A stretch of DNA of 64,000 nucleotides, taken from assembly GCA_037447605.1 (NCBI GenBank), contig CM074807.1, positions 2,572,141 through 2,636,140 of the forward strand, given 5' to 3'. Under the pieces are notes generated by a model, which saw only the letters and a program-made list of their open reading frames with translations, ran no database searches and was not told the origin of the DNA. Source of the DNA: Zygnema circumcarinatum. Its lineage: Eukaryota; Streptophyta; Zygnematophyceae; Zygnematales; Zygnemataceae. The position numbers and the translations under genes were made by a program. Of the stretch, positions 10,850 through 25,813 are shown piece by piece. The first letter of the stretch is position 1. Every line of letters begins with the position of its first letter.

Positions 10850-12403
10850 CGGGCACGGGCATGCTGGGGGCACGGGCATGCCCGGGCGATAGGGCTGGGG
10901 GCACGGGCATGCCCGGGCGATAGGGCTGGGGGCACGGGCATGCCCGGGCGATAGGGCTGGGGGCACGGGCATGCCCGGGCGATAGGGCTGGGGGCACGGG
11001 CATGCCCGGGCGATAGGGCTGGGGGCACGGGCATGCCCGGGCGATAGGGCTGGGGGCACGGGCATGCCCGGGCGATAGGGCTGGGGGCACGGGCATGCCC
11101 GGGCGATAGGGCTGGGGGCACGGGCATGCCCGGGCGATAGGGCTGGGGGCACGGGCATGCCCGGGCGATAGGGCTGGGGGCACGGGCATGCCCGGGCGAT
11201 AGGGCTGGGGGCACGGGCATGCCCGGGCGATAGGGCTGGGGGCACGGGCATGCCCGGGCGATAGGGCCACGGGCATGCCCGGGCGATAGGGCTGGGGGCA
11301 CGGGCATGCCCGGGCGATAGGGCGGGGGCACGGGCATGCCCGGGCGATAGGGCTGGGGGCACGGGCATGCCCGGGCGATAGGGCTGGGGGCACGGGCATG
11401 CCCGGGCGATAGGGCTGGGGGCACGGGCATGCCCGGGCGATAGGGCTGGGGGCACGGGCATGCCCGGGCGATAGGGCTGGGGGCACGGGCATGCCCGGGC
11501 GATAGGGCTGGGGGCACGGGCATGCCCGGGCGATAGGGCTGGGGGCACGGGCATGCCCGGGCGATAGGGCTGGGGGCACGGGCATGCCCGGGCGATAGGG
11601 CTGGGGGCACGGGCATGCCCGGGCGATAGGGCTGGGGGCACGGGCATGCCCGGGCGATAGGGCTGGGGGCACGGGCATGCCCGGGCGATAGGGCTGGGGG
11701 CACGGGCATGCCCGGGCGATAGGGCTGGGGGCACGGGCATGCCCGGGCGATAGGGCTGGGGGCACGGGCATGCCCGGGCGATAGGGCTGGGGGCACGGGC
11801 ATGCCCGGGCGATAGGGCTGGGGGCACGGGCATGCCCGGGCGATAGGGCTGGGGGCACGGGCATGCCCGGGCGATAGGGCTGGGGGCACGGGCATGCCCG
11901 TGCGATAGGGCTGGGGGCACGGGCATGCCCGGGCGATAGGGCTGGGGGCACGGGCATGCCCGGGCGATAGGGCTGGGGGCACGGGCATGGGGGCACGGGC
12001 ATGCCCGGGCGATATAGGGCTGGGGGCACGGGCATGCCCGGGCGATAGGGCTGGGGGCACGGGCATGCCCGGGCGATAGGGCTGGGGGCACGGGCATGCC
12101 CGGGCGATAGGGCTGGGGGCACGGGCATGCCCGGGCGATAGGGCTGGGGGCACGGGCATGCCCGGGCGATAGGGCTGGGGGCACGGGCATGCCCGGGCGA
12201 TAGGGCTGGGGGCACGGGCATGCCCGGGCGATAGGGCTGGGGGCACGGGCATGCCCGGGCGATAGGGCTGGGGGCACGGGCATGCCCGGGCGATAGGGCT
12301 GGGGGCACGGGCATGCCCGGGCGATAGGGCTGGGGGCACGGGCATGCCCGGGCGATAGGGCTGGGGGCACGGGCATGCCCGGGCGATAGGGCTGGGGGCA
12401 CCG
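10850..12403. repeat. 31-bp minisatellite, about 50 near-identical copies
   Basis: A head-to-tail array of a 31-bp GC-rich unit: GATAGGGCTGGGGGC followed by ACGGGCATGCCCGGGC. Each unit holds the 12-bp palindrome CGGGCATGCCCG. Copies are almost identical. Exceptions seen: a 24-bp unit near 11260, a 30-bp unit lacking one T near 11328, a G-to-T change at 11901, a partial duplication near 11985-12000 and a TA insertion near 12013. The length is not a multiple of three and the minus strand of the unit has no stop in any phase, so minus-strand frames run open for 540-690 codons. These are artefacts of composition, not supported genes. Confidence 0.97.
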
Positions 12404-15027
12404 GGGGGGACCTTGCATTCTGGCTAAACGATGTACCTTCTGAGCTATAGTGGGCTCTACCCGGGTATGAAAATGATACAATCTCGCCGTAGCCCTTTGA
12501 CACAAGCACAAAGGGAAAACCCAATGCTAAAACACCTCTTGCAATCATCAGTTTCATATTGTGCCACTTCTTGCACGGCTATCCTGACCTTAACATGTTA
12601 CAGCATCAAAAAAGCACAGTGCAGCATGTAGATCCATGAAGTGGGGTCATGCTGACTAGGGCTCGACCCAAAGCAAAGACCGGAATCAATACTTTTCCTC
12701 CAGGTGAGACAAACGTGTGCACCTGCAGTAAAATTCAAGACCATGAAAAGGTGGCCGGAGAAATACGGCTACGATGGAAGTGACAATGCACTGCATCAGT
12801 AGGCAAATCTAGTGAGGAGTCTAAGTGAGGAAAGTGAAGCACCTGCTTCACCGATGTTTCTTAGCTGAATGCTTGAACAGATGGTGTTCCAGGTCTTCGC
12901 ACTAACAGCAGCGAAGCACTCTGTCATAATCTAGAAAATGGAAGGGAGCCTTCTGCTATATACATGAACTATTGTTTACGGAATGCACACACTGGGACTT
13001 AGAAGGTTGACGAGAAGCTCGTGTATGTGGGCTTTGGAAAAAAGCTCTTGTTATGTGTCATGACAGTGGAGTGAAACGTTGCCTCTGTAAGCACAACAGT
13101 AAGGCTGAAGACCGGCAGAGGTTGGAGATGAGATGAGATGAGAAGAGATCAGCAATGCGTGCACCGCTACTGTCATCAGCCAGCTCCTTTGGAACCTCAC
13201 CGCATTCAAAAAATCCCTTTTCCCGAGCTCTTTTCGACTCGCTCACTGTTGTGGCATAAGTTGATTTGCTCAGCCCACGCAAAAACAACAATTCATGAGT
13301 CGATAAACCTATTTGACGTTGACTAGTCGCCCACACTTTTCAAGTCTATCGAACCTGCCAACAAGCCCCAAGTTATTGCCTCGTTGCAACGACTGCTCCC
13401 GTTCAGCGTATACGAATCCTGAAGAAAAGACTTGCGACTTTTGCAGTTGATGCCCCTCTCTGTGCTATCCACGTCACCGTCACCGCAATGCGTACTGTCC
13501 TCTGTGATGAGAATATCAGGTTCCAAACGATCGGTGTGCGCCTATCGGGGGTCATGTTGTAACCACCTGTGTGTGTAGACAACGGAGGCACCGTTGGCAG
13601 TTACATGGAACATTGCCGCTCCTAACACCTGCAGATGTTAAAAAGGGCGACGGATTAGTGTCAACAGACAAATGCAAGGTATAACTATGGCCTGCAAGGC
13701 TTGCTTCCTTGCTTATCACAGCAAAGAAGCAAGCAAGCAACCAGCAAGCGATATGGAAAAAAACTAATATTGAAGGAGCACGGCATATAACTGATAATCA
13801 GGCACAGCAATAAGGGTAACTTAAATATGAACCCCGCCAAAATGTGAGGCTTCAACAGCGTGTCTGTGAAGTAGTTGTGAAAATAACTACTTCCTCTGTC
13901 AGCGAGACAGAGAAAAATGATACTTCATCGTTCTGCCTCTTCATTTCGTGATCATCAAAAAGGAGTTTAGACTATCAATATGGAATGCTCACATGTCCTG
14001 CGTAATAATCACAAATCTGCAACTCCTTGTCGACTCTCACAAGTTGATGCACGTCCACAGCTGTAACTGTCCTCCCCAAAAATACAAAACAAGGGGATTG
14101 GATCATGAGGTACAGAACAGTCGGAGTAAAGCCTGTGACAAATCCGGTCAACAGAGACTTGGTAGTAGTTCAAGGAGGCAAAACTCCTATTCGTTCAAGA
14201 GGCTACGCCATAGAGAAAAATGGCACTATCTGGCTTTGTGATAAATTGCGGATTAATCAACTCTTTAAACCAAAAAAAAAAAAAATCACAAAAAATCATA
14301 CTCCAAGATATTTTTTAAACAATGAAAGGCACGAAGGAGATCACCGTTACAGGTGATTCTGCCCAGAAGAAATCCCCAAACGTGAAAAAGTGAAGCGAAC
14401 AAAGAAAAGGGCTTCAAAATCTTCAGGAACTCTGAATTTTGAACCAAAGCACACCGAAGAAAATAGTAGAAAGTAATTAATAGTGGACTAGGGAAAGCTA
14501 TAAAAAGCTGTTGGGATAAGCACGAGGACAAACTACCCGTCTACATGACTAGTCCATGACTTTGGACCTACCGTCATGTAAATGGGTCGGTCCTTCGTAG
14601 CCACAAACTTCAGTGAAATATGAGAGGGCTCCGCAATGGTCCAAATGACTGCAGCAACTCCATCAGAAAAATATGAGAGCCAAAAAGGACCTTACAGAGG
14701 AATGCCCACTACATGCCACTTGAACAGTCGTGGTGAGCTTCTAAAGATGCACGCAAATAAACAAGGGGTGAGGCTCATAACCTGGATATATCCCCACAAT
14801 CGTCCATTAAAAGACTAGGTAGGTCGCATGTTTGACCCAATACTAGGCAATGGACAGTCAAGTGGCCCCTCCACCCATAGGCACGCGGCAATCCGCTGGC
14901 TTGACACGTGGCGCTTGCATGCGCGAACCTCAAAACGCATGCCGGCTGCCATGCACAGAGCCGCCTGGCGAGACGCGTGGCGGGCCTGAGCGAAGGCCGA
15001 GTTCACGATTAAAAAATTCAGCGTTGC
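12404..15027. other. Long spacer without a recognisable gene
   Basis: About 2.6 kb of mixed to AT-rich DNA between the minisatellite and the next repeats. Short open frames on both strands (for example 14105-14356 plus, 13058-13336 minus) show no domain, no homology I recognise and no convincing splice partners. An ACACGTGGC box sits near 14903. An unrecognised non-coding RNA or an orphan gene cannot be excluded. Confidence 0.45.
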
Positions 15028-15235
15028 GATACTTCGCGATACATCGCATTCCGATATTGGACGATATATCACATGTCGATACGCATCGATACGCTGGTCG
15101 GCATGCCAAACCAGCTTCAAGTATCGTCCTACCTTATCGAGGTTATCGTATATCGAATATCGTTGTATTTCGAATCACGATACGTTTCGATATTTCGATA
15201 TACAGTATATCGATACCGTTACCCGTTATTCTTGA
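15028..15235. repeat. CGATA/TATCG-rich decayed repeat
   Basis: In about 200 bp the pentamer CGATA or its complement TATCG occurs roughly sixteen times, in irregular spacing and both orientations, with variants such as CGATAC, CGATAT and TCGAAT. It reads as a degenerated short tandem or palindromic repeat. Confidence 0.6.
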
Positions 15236-15348
15236 CTCTTTGTTTCTTTTGCGACTGATCATAGGGCTGCGGGTCACACGAGCAGGCTGACACGTGGCGT
15301 GTGGCCGTAGGCCACGGCGCCTTTTTTGCCTCGGAACATTCAGTACCT

Positions 15349-15452
15349 GCCACGTGGCATAAGGCAGCACCTTCAGGCCTGCCAGCTGGTGAAACGACTA
15401 GCCACGTGGCAGAAGCCCTCCTTTCAGGCCTGCCAGTTGGCGCTGCGACGAC
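15349..15452. repeat. Two tandem ~52-bp units, each with a perfect G-box
   Basis: Two adjacent units (15349-15400 and 15401-15452) each begin with the 10-bp palindrome GCCACGTGGC and share TTCAGGCCTGCCAG about 25 bp later. The second has about one base fewer between these blocks. GACACGTGGCG lies just upstream (near 15291) and TGACACGTGTCAG just downstream (near 15481). This may be a regulatory cluster or a decayed repeat family. Confidence 0.65.
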
Positions 15453-15559
15453 CCATGTGACATGGGCAGGATCAGGGGCGCTGACACGTGTCAGATTCGG
15501 AGAGCGAGCGAGCGAGAGGGAGGGAGAGAGAGGCGGTGGCGCTCGTCCACATTGCAGTC

Positions 15560-15950
15560 CCTGAATCCTGAACCTTAACCCTAAAATCCCAAAGCTTGAG
15601 CTCTAAACCCTTCAGGCCAAACCATAACCCTGAACCCTAAACCCGAAACCTCCAAGCTTAAACCTCAAATTCTACACCATGAAACCCAGACCCAAAACCC
15701 TGAACCCTAAACCCCACCCCCGAAAGCCCAAACTTTCAACCCCACATCTCAAATCCTAAACTATAAAACGCAAACCCTAAATCCGAGTCCTTCATTTCTT
15801 ATCTCTAGTCCCCAAACCTTCAAATTTAAACCCTACACCTTAAACCCTAAAAAGCCAAACCCGGAACCCCAAATTCGAAACCTAAGCCCTAAGTTTTAAA
15901 CCCTCCACCCTAGACCCCAAACCCTAAAGCCCATTAGACCCAAGTTCTAC
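15560..15950. repeat. Degenerate plant-type telomere-like tract (CCCTAAA variants)
   Basis: About 390 bp made largely of AACCCTAAACCC-like words: many CCCTAAA, CCCTGAA, CCCCAAA and AAACCT variants on the plus strand, with few exact tandem units. It resembles an old interstitial block of Arabidopsis-type telomeric repeat (TTTAGGG on the other strand), or an AC-rich satellite derived from it. Confidence 0.6.
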
Positions 15951-16063
15951 TCCACCACAAACCGAGACCGGAGAGATCCATCACTGGAAAGAGAACTAAC
16001 GATTGGTAGTACATGGTACAAATGTTACATTTAGGCAGACTACTTGTGAAAATTCTTACTATG

Positions 16064-19000
16064 TTATTGAAAGAGGTGCGCCCCCGGCCCTATTCTCTGA
16101 ACCCCGGCGAGGCTCGCCTTTGTGAGCCATACGAACTTGCTTTTGTCCATGGCGGACTTGATGCAGAAGAAGGTGCAGGGCGGCTGCTGGGAATCCACCT
16201 CCGGGTCGTCGCAGACCGCAAGGGGCGAGGGAAGGCCGGGGGGGGGGACCAATATTGCTCTGCATGTGAAGGACAGACATCATCAGAAGAGGACCAAAAA
16301 ACAACAATACCTCCACAAACCCTAAAAGCTGCACATTCTCTATGCAGAGAGTGAGAGAGAGAGAGAGGCCTCTCTCCTCGCCGCTGCATGACTGATTTCA
16401 TCCGAAGGAAGAGAGGTGGTGTGGTTTGAGCTGCTGGCAGGTTCACTCACTCGTGGGGGCATATGTTGGTTGGACGAGTGATGAGAGCAGGGTCGTACAT
16501 GGCCTCCGCATACTTGACCAGGAGCACTGCCCAGTAGAGGGTGCGGCCCCCCCAGGAGCATACCCGCTCTGCCAGAGCATTGGCTGCCTCGACTATCTTG
16601 CGAGCATGCGCATCATGTTTCTGAGCCCATCTCACTTTGGCGGGAAGGTCGGTGAACCTGCAAGAGGAGGGAGGGAGGGAGGGAGGGAGGGAGGGAGGGA
16701 GGGGCTAATCAGCCAGGAAGAATAGGAACGCTACAAGAGTGCCTTCCGGCAGCAGCACACGATTGGAAAGATTGATCTGCAAATAGCAAAGAGTGTCCAG
16801 CACAGCTTGACGGAATCTATGAGGTGATGGAAGGTGGGAAAGAGAGAGTCTTTGTTTGAGACATACGTGCGCTTCACTTGCAGAATGTGCACCTTGTCCT
16901 CGAGCAGCGGCTCATAGAACTGCAGCACAGCAGGAGTCTGCCTTATTGTGAGCTGGTTAGAGAGCAGCACTCCGCAGGTGCGGCAACTACCTCCGCCTCC
17001 ATCTACAACCACCTGCACATGTACAGTACGATGAAACAACGGGTCAGCATGGAAATGCTAGGAAACTTCAAGCCTTTGACGAACCACAGGTCCCATATGG
17101 AAATAAGTGACTGGTCAAGATAAAAGGGAGACCAGTCAGATAACGACATGTGAAAGAAATCCCTGTGAATGATCCATGAGCCATACGCTTGTTGCAGAAT
17201 GCGGGTTTTTGAAACAAAAGAAAGGAATCCCTTCCCTTGTGCAAAAAAACAACAAATCCACCTCTGCTTGAAGGTGCAAAAACATCATCACCGTCATGCA
17301 GGGCATCTTGAGCATGCATGTAAATGATGCAAGATTGCAGTTTACTGGTCGAAGGCATGCGGAGCTCCTCAATGCACAGACACTTATCTGATCATGTTGC
17401 AAACAACGACGCTCTGTGACCCCTGAGCAGTGTGATGACAAAACGATGGCTGCTGAAACACAAGGAGAGTGGCTGCACCCACCTGATACTTAAAATCATT
17501 GTAAACGGTGAAGTTCATGTACGTCCCCAACTCCACCCCTTCCTTCTGCATCTCCTCCTGCTCGGGGGGCTCCACGTGGCTCCATCTCGTGATCCTTGCA
17601 TCCAAAAGGTCCGGATGTGCATCCGTCAGTCTGTGCAGGCGAACGCGAGGGTTGGCCCCCCAGTTGCCCTCCTTCAAGTGGTAGTTGGTGGTGGCTCCAC
17701 GGAACACTGCTCGAGGGGTTTTCAAATCCCATGGTCTCTGCATTTGAACCGCAACGTATGCACTTTCTCATTCAATAGAGGCAGATTTCAACTCCGGTCG
17801 ATGAGGAGGAGCGTTCACCCACAAGTTTAGTTAAGTTTTTTTTTACATGAATAAGGAGGAGGGTTATGTTTTGGGGTGCAGGCAGCACACACACCCACCT
17901 GCTGGCTGAAGTCGGGAGTATATGAGGGAGTGAGGTCAAGCGCATCGGGAACAAGCACATCCATTGTGTCTGCAGTGGCCCCTGTGGAGAAGACCGGAAA
18001 CCCTCCCCGCCCGGGCCAATGCGCGCTGTAGAAGCTCATTGGATGGTCGCAGGTGTTGATGAAAAACTCTACTGTCAGGTCATGAAGACCATATTTTTCT
18101 ATGGCGTCCTGCACAGAACAAACCCAAACACAGTTAAGAACATTAGCTTTTCTGTCTGTCTTTTCTCTAATGAAATGGGATTACACTTCAGTACAAGAGC
18201 AATAGAAACAGCGAACATGGTGTCTCCCAATTTAGTAACAGACAAACATGCTCATGGGCATATATCATTATTTGAAAGCTTCAATCTAAAGATTAGCCTT
18301 TCCAGAAAGGAATGATACGACTTCAAATGAGATTCTGCAAGAGTGGCGGCTCACTTGGATCATTCGGAGGCTCTGCATGAAGCGCAGAAGTCGATACCAA
18401 ACAGTGTAGAAGCCGCCATAGCGATAATATAACTCGCCTTGTACGATTTTCACATGGCCACAACACGCCATAAAGAGCCACAGTCTGCTGACATGCTCCG
18501 TTGTTTCAGGCTGAATTGAACCAAATTTGCCTTTCCCAAACGGCTTCGCTCCCTGAAAGCGAAGGCTGAATCTGATTATGAGAACTTGGGCATCAAACCA
18601 ACTGCTCTTAAGAACTTAGAGAGCCAAAATTTCTGCAGCTAATCAGCGTTCACAGAATTCTTTTCTCTGCTGCTTTATACCTTGTTAAAACCTTGACTCT
18701 CCATTCAGCTAGATGCGCTTCTCCAACTCCCTGGGCCACAATTCTATCGTGGATACCCCCAAGTATCCAAGGTTCCCTCAACTAGGTCAACACTTTCTTT
18801 GTCAATCCCATTCATACGCCTAGCAACAGTGACGTTTCTGACTCGACTGAAATTCATCACACCAAGACCATGCTATGATAAGAAAGTAAACTTCCTGCAC
18901 TAAATGCTTACTGTATCCTGCAAAGTCTGCATTATCATGTTTGCTGTACGGAGGGGCATATTCAGAAAGCGATGAGGCTTAAAACTAATTACGCTACTTC

Positions 19001-20413
19001 ATGTCGCGAGATAAATGAGTTGTAGAAGGGAACTAGCTAGTTAAGCTCCCGTGAAGGGTATGAAGGCCATCAAATGACATGCCCAGAGTTGCCGTCTACT
19101 ATCGGGATAGGTCATATGCACCAGAAAATCACCTTCAAGTCAAACACGAGCCGTCGAACATTATCAAGGACAATAAATGACAGTATCTGGTATTGCTTGA
19201 AAATGGGAAAGAAGCTCATGTAAAATGGTAGTAAGTCTAGAGGAAATAGACATTCGCTTTCCTTGTGTAGGAGTGAAATCGATGGTGCATTTGTCCATAG
19301 CTACACTAAAGACATACAAATATCATATCGAGCAGTTTTCAAGCCCAGTCGACCTATCAGTTGCAACCAATCGATTAAATCAGCATTATTAACAGAGGTA
19401 GCCTTCCATGATTCAAAGTGCAATCTGTCAATGACCAGAGCCTAGCTCCTTTACTCCCGAAAATTGATGCTGATTTAGGGCGTTCAGCTGACTTCTGATA
19501 AATTTATGATATGCACACTATGCAGAATCAACATGAAAAACCCGCGAGAAGTCTTAATTCAGGTTCCCTTTTATAATGCACGCAAATGGTTTTGCGAAAT
19601 AGACTAGCAAAAGTCATACAGAAGAGCGCTTTCCAATAGCAATTCCACTCTGAACTAAAAGTGTGTAGGGCAGCAAGTAGCTTCTATACCCTAAACGGAA
19701 ATGACGAGGGCGTTGCTACTTGGGGAACAGTAGAGTCCGAAACAGAAAAGTTACTTCACAGCTCACTTCCATGACTTATGCGCTGCTTGCTTCTACAATG
19801 ACTGACTCATCTGAAGGATAACGGCAAAGAAGCTGTTGCCGCGACACGCGCACTTCTCCTCTCTTTCATTTCCCTTTTAGAAAAGCCTCCGCTTTGCTGC
19901 GTTTACTGCACTTTTTATTCTTTAAATAGCGCTTACGTTCACAGTATTTGCTCATTGACGAGAGTTTGGCGAGAAACGAGGCTATTTCGATGCAAAGGAG
20001 TCCGGCGTCACCTTGACAGGAAGCCACGGCGCCAAGTAGTTGTTCAACAGATTCGCATAATCCAGGACCATCGCCTCTGACTGATTGAAATACCGCGAAG
20101 CCGCGCCCATAATCTCGCCAACGTCCTCCTCCAAATCGACCTCCGCCTCGCACGACTCCTCATCATAATCGTATAAAAAACTAATATTTCCGCGCGCAAC
20201 AAACTCCCCAAAGCCTATATATACAAACATCACTGCAAGCAGCACGAACAGAGCAATTGTAACTAGCAGGGAGCTCCTTCGCCTCCTACTCGGCCCCCAT
20301 GTCCTCCCTGCCCTCTCTGCTGCCACATCACTATCTTCTTCTGTGCTAAACTCTAAGTCTGTATCCTTAACAACTATGCCATTCGCTCGCATCTGCGGCG
20401 ACCCGATCGCCAT
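16064..20413 (-). CDS. GT90 family (CAP10/Rumi-like) glycosyltransferase, type II membrane protein
   Basis: Seven exons (20413-20012, 18552-18355, 18108-17899, 17737-17483, 17012-16867, 16657-16451, 16259-16064) join in phase to a 537-residue protein. A short cytosolic N-terminus is followed by RRRR and one hydrophobic anchor, LLVTIALFVLLAVMFVYIGF (about residues 49-68), the layout of a Golgi/ER glycosyltransferase. The lumenal part carries the CAP10/GT90 core: RPWDLKTPRAVFRGATT, then YNDFKYQVVVDGGGGSCRTC with VLLSNQ, TPAVLQFYEPLLEDKVHI and a C-terminal FTDLPAKVRWAQKHDAHARKI helix. Family members transfer glucose or xylose to protein or glycan acceptors; the acceptor here is unknown. Intron 1 is long (18553-20011) and otherwise featureless. 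The final exon adds a cysteine-containing tail (CDDPEVDSQQPPCTFFC) that is not part of the usual core. It is divergently transcribed from RAE1. Confidence 0.87.
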
Positions 20414-21187
20414 TCCCCCTCCCTTCCTCCCCTTCCCTCACCCCTCGCCCTCTCTCTCTCCAGAGTGCTCTACCCTCCTACCCTCCCTCCCCACAGTGCA
20501 GGCCCGCGTGGTTTCTCCGGGCACCCGATGACGTCAGCTGACAGCCCCAAACACTAACGATCCCTCCCCAAAAGGCCCCGTCCGTACCGTACAGAGTTCT
20601 TGGACAGGCTGGTCACCAGCTGGCAGACCCGCAAGCGACAAAACAGGGACACGCGCATTCTCACTCGCTAGAAAAGGCGGAACTGAGCCCTGCCTGTCGG
20701 CTGACAACGTGACAAACTGGATGTACGGAGAATCGTAAACATAATTTCTTGTCCTTTTCTCCCCGCGGCTCGCTGGGCGGGTGGGGGCAGGCGCCGGGCC
20801 CAGCCCGCCGCAGGTCGCGGTGACGTCACGCGGGCGGGGATTGAGCGCGCGCTGGTGCAAGCGCCGCCGAGTCGAGTCGAGTCGAGTCGAGTCGGAGTCG
20901 CGGTACCCTGCAGTGCAGGGTTTTGCGCTTTAGGGCAAAACTTTAGGGCTCGCGGGCGTCAGAGAGGAGAGGACGAGAGGAGTGGGAGAGGGGAGAGAGA
21001 GAAAGAGAGAGCGAGGGGTGGATGGGGGAGAGGGGGGAGAGAGGGAGTGAGAGAGAGTAGAGAGAGGAGAGATAGAGGAAAGAGAACGCGGGGGGGAGGG
21101 AAGTGAGTGAGAGAGAGGAGAGAAGAGAAGAGAGAGAACGAAGGAGAAGAGGGGAGATTGGGAGAGCGAGAGTGAGAGAGAGGGGAA
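20414..21187. promoter_or_regulatory. Shared 774-bp upstream region between the GT90 gene and RAE1
   Basis: The two genes start head to head, so this interval must hold both promoters. It contains two TGACGTCA octamers (20529-20536 and 20821-20828), a GTACCGTAC motif near 20584, a GC-rich block with GCGCGC and a (GAGTC)n run (about 20870-20895). The last 240 bp before the RAE1 ATG are strongly purine-rich GAGA-type sequence. Transcription start sites cannot be placed from sequence. Confidence 0.6.
20749..20903. repeat. Promoter-block copy 1 (TGACGTCA module)
   Basis: This block recurs at 25066-25178. Shared words in order: TTGTCCTTT, CCCGCGGCTCG.TGGGCGGG, GGTGACGTCACGCGGGCGGG (the first G is only approximately aligned), TGTGCAAGCGCCGCCGAGTC-like sequence, and GTCGGAGTCGCGG. 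This copy has about 28 extra bases before TGACGTCA and extra GAGTC units. Confidence 0.8.
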
Positions 21188-24791
<3,604 letters not shown>

Positions 24792-25065
24792 GTTCTCCTT
24801 CATTGGTTGACAGAAGGGATGAGGTCATATCAGATCAGTTGAGGGAAGGGAAGGTTTGGAAGCAGAACAGTAGGACAGGTGTACGTAGACCCGTTACATT
24901 GTACAGATTCGTAATTCCTCCATGAACTGACAACTGAGCTCAACATATACCACCGAATTTGCGGCATTGTACATTGCTTTTCGATAAGCTCGCTGTCCAT
25001 TAAAGGTTCTTTGATATTGAGGGCTGAGAGTCAGAAGGTAAAAAATTCAGAATTTACAGAATTTT
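24792..25065. other. 3-prime flank of RAE1
   Basis: AT-leaning sequence with no open frame of interest. It probably carries the RAE1 3-prime UTR and cleavage site, but no polyadenylation signal stands out. Confidence 0.4.
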
Positions 25066-25178
25066 TTGTCCTTTCTTCCCGCGGCTCGATGGGCGGGCGG
25101 CGGCGGAGGTGACGTCACGCGGGCGGGGTTTCAGTACGCGCTTGTGCAAGCGCCGCCGAGTCGAGTCGGAGTCGCGGA
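25066..25178. repeat. Promoter-block copy 2 (TGACGTCA module)
   Basis: Second copy of the block at 20749-20903, with TGACGTCA at 25110-25117, shorter in the middle and with fewer GAGTC units. It lies about 640-750 bp upstream of the dimer-glycosylase-like gene, as copy 1 lies upstream of RAE1, so it may be a transposed or duplicated promoter segment. Confidence 0.8.
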
Positions 25179-25185
25179 GGACCAT

Positions 25186-25395
25186 TAGGGGGGGTCAGAC
25201 TTAACACATGGCCAAATCGATAATTTAGTAAGCCTTTCGGGCGAATTAAGCATTGGCTAGGTACGCATTTCGGTACGGCTAACTTAGGCAAAGCTGCGGA
25301 TCCCAACTCGAAATTCGTACACGAAAAAAAAGTGACTTTTCGTATACTGAATTCGGGAATTTCGTACGCTCCACGCCTAAGTCTGACCCCCCCCT
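25186..25395. mobile_element. MITE-like element A, ~210 bp
   Basis: Terminal inverted repeats: the left end reads TAGGGGGGGTCAGACTTAA, and the right end is the complement of GGGGGGGGTCAGACTTAG. There is no coding capacity. The interior is rich in TTCGTA words, and TA borders the left end. It shares its terminal motif with element B, ten bases away. Confidence 0.7.
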
Positions 25396-25404
25396 TGTTA
25401 TTAT

Positions 25405-25565
25405 TAGGGGGTGTCAGACTTAAAAAATTTCAGTACGCGTGTTCGTAAGTTTGACATCAGAACGAGTACTCCAGTATAATCGCGATCCTCCTGCGGCGGA
25501 GTACTTTCGTAACCTTTTTTTTCGTAACGCTTTTCGTAAGATTTTGTTAAGTCTGACACCCTCTA
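25405..25565. mobile_element. MITE-like element B, 161 bp
   Basis: Terminal repeats TAGGGGGTGTCAGACTTAA (25405-25423) and the complement of TAGAGGGTGTCAGACTTAA (25547-25565) match at 18 of 19 positions, with TA at each outer end as expected of Tc1/mariner-type (Stowaway-like) target duplication. The interior has TTCGTAA words and no open frame. No transposase lies in the window. Confidence 0.78.
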
Positions 25566-25813
25566 TTGTTGGAGTCACATATAGCGTGCGGGTGGGCGGG
25601 CGTCGCGGAACGAACTTGCAGTTGGAGAATGTAGGGTTGAATTTGGGGCGGGCGGGAATGGGCGCGTGGGCGAGCGGTGAAGGGGAGAGAGGGAAAGGAA
25701 GCGGCGCAGTTTCAGAGTTAAGGGAGCACCCATGCATTCATGTATGCATGCATGCATGCCCTGGGAGGGCCCAGGCTATGTAGGGTTTGGAAGTCTACAC
25801 CTTTTCAACTTTG

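Noticed and set aside
10850-12403. CRISPR-like array
   Set aside because: The units are contiguous with no unique spacers and the DNA is nuclear eukaryotic; it is a minisatellite.
10442-12557. Three overlapping minus-strand frames of 544-689 codons encoding Pro/Ala-rich repeats
   Set aside because: They are a direct consequence of a stop-free 31-bp tandem unit. All three frames are equally open, with no splice logic, no domain and random flanks.
14105-14356. Lysine-rich 83-codon frame, possible small gene
   Set aside because: It has some protein-like wording at its start but no homologue I recognise, no splice partners and a poly-A-like run inside.
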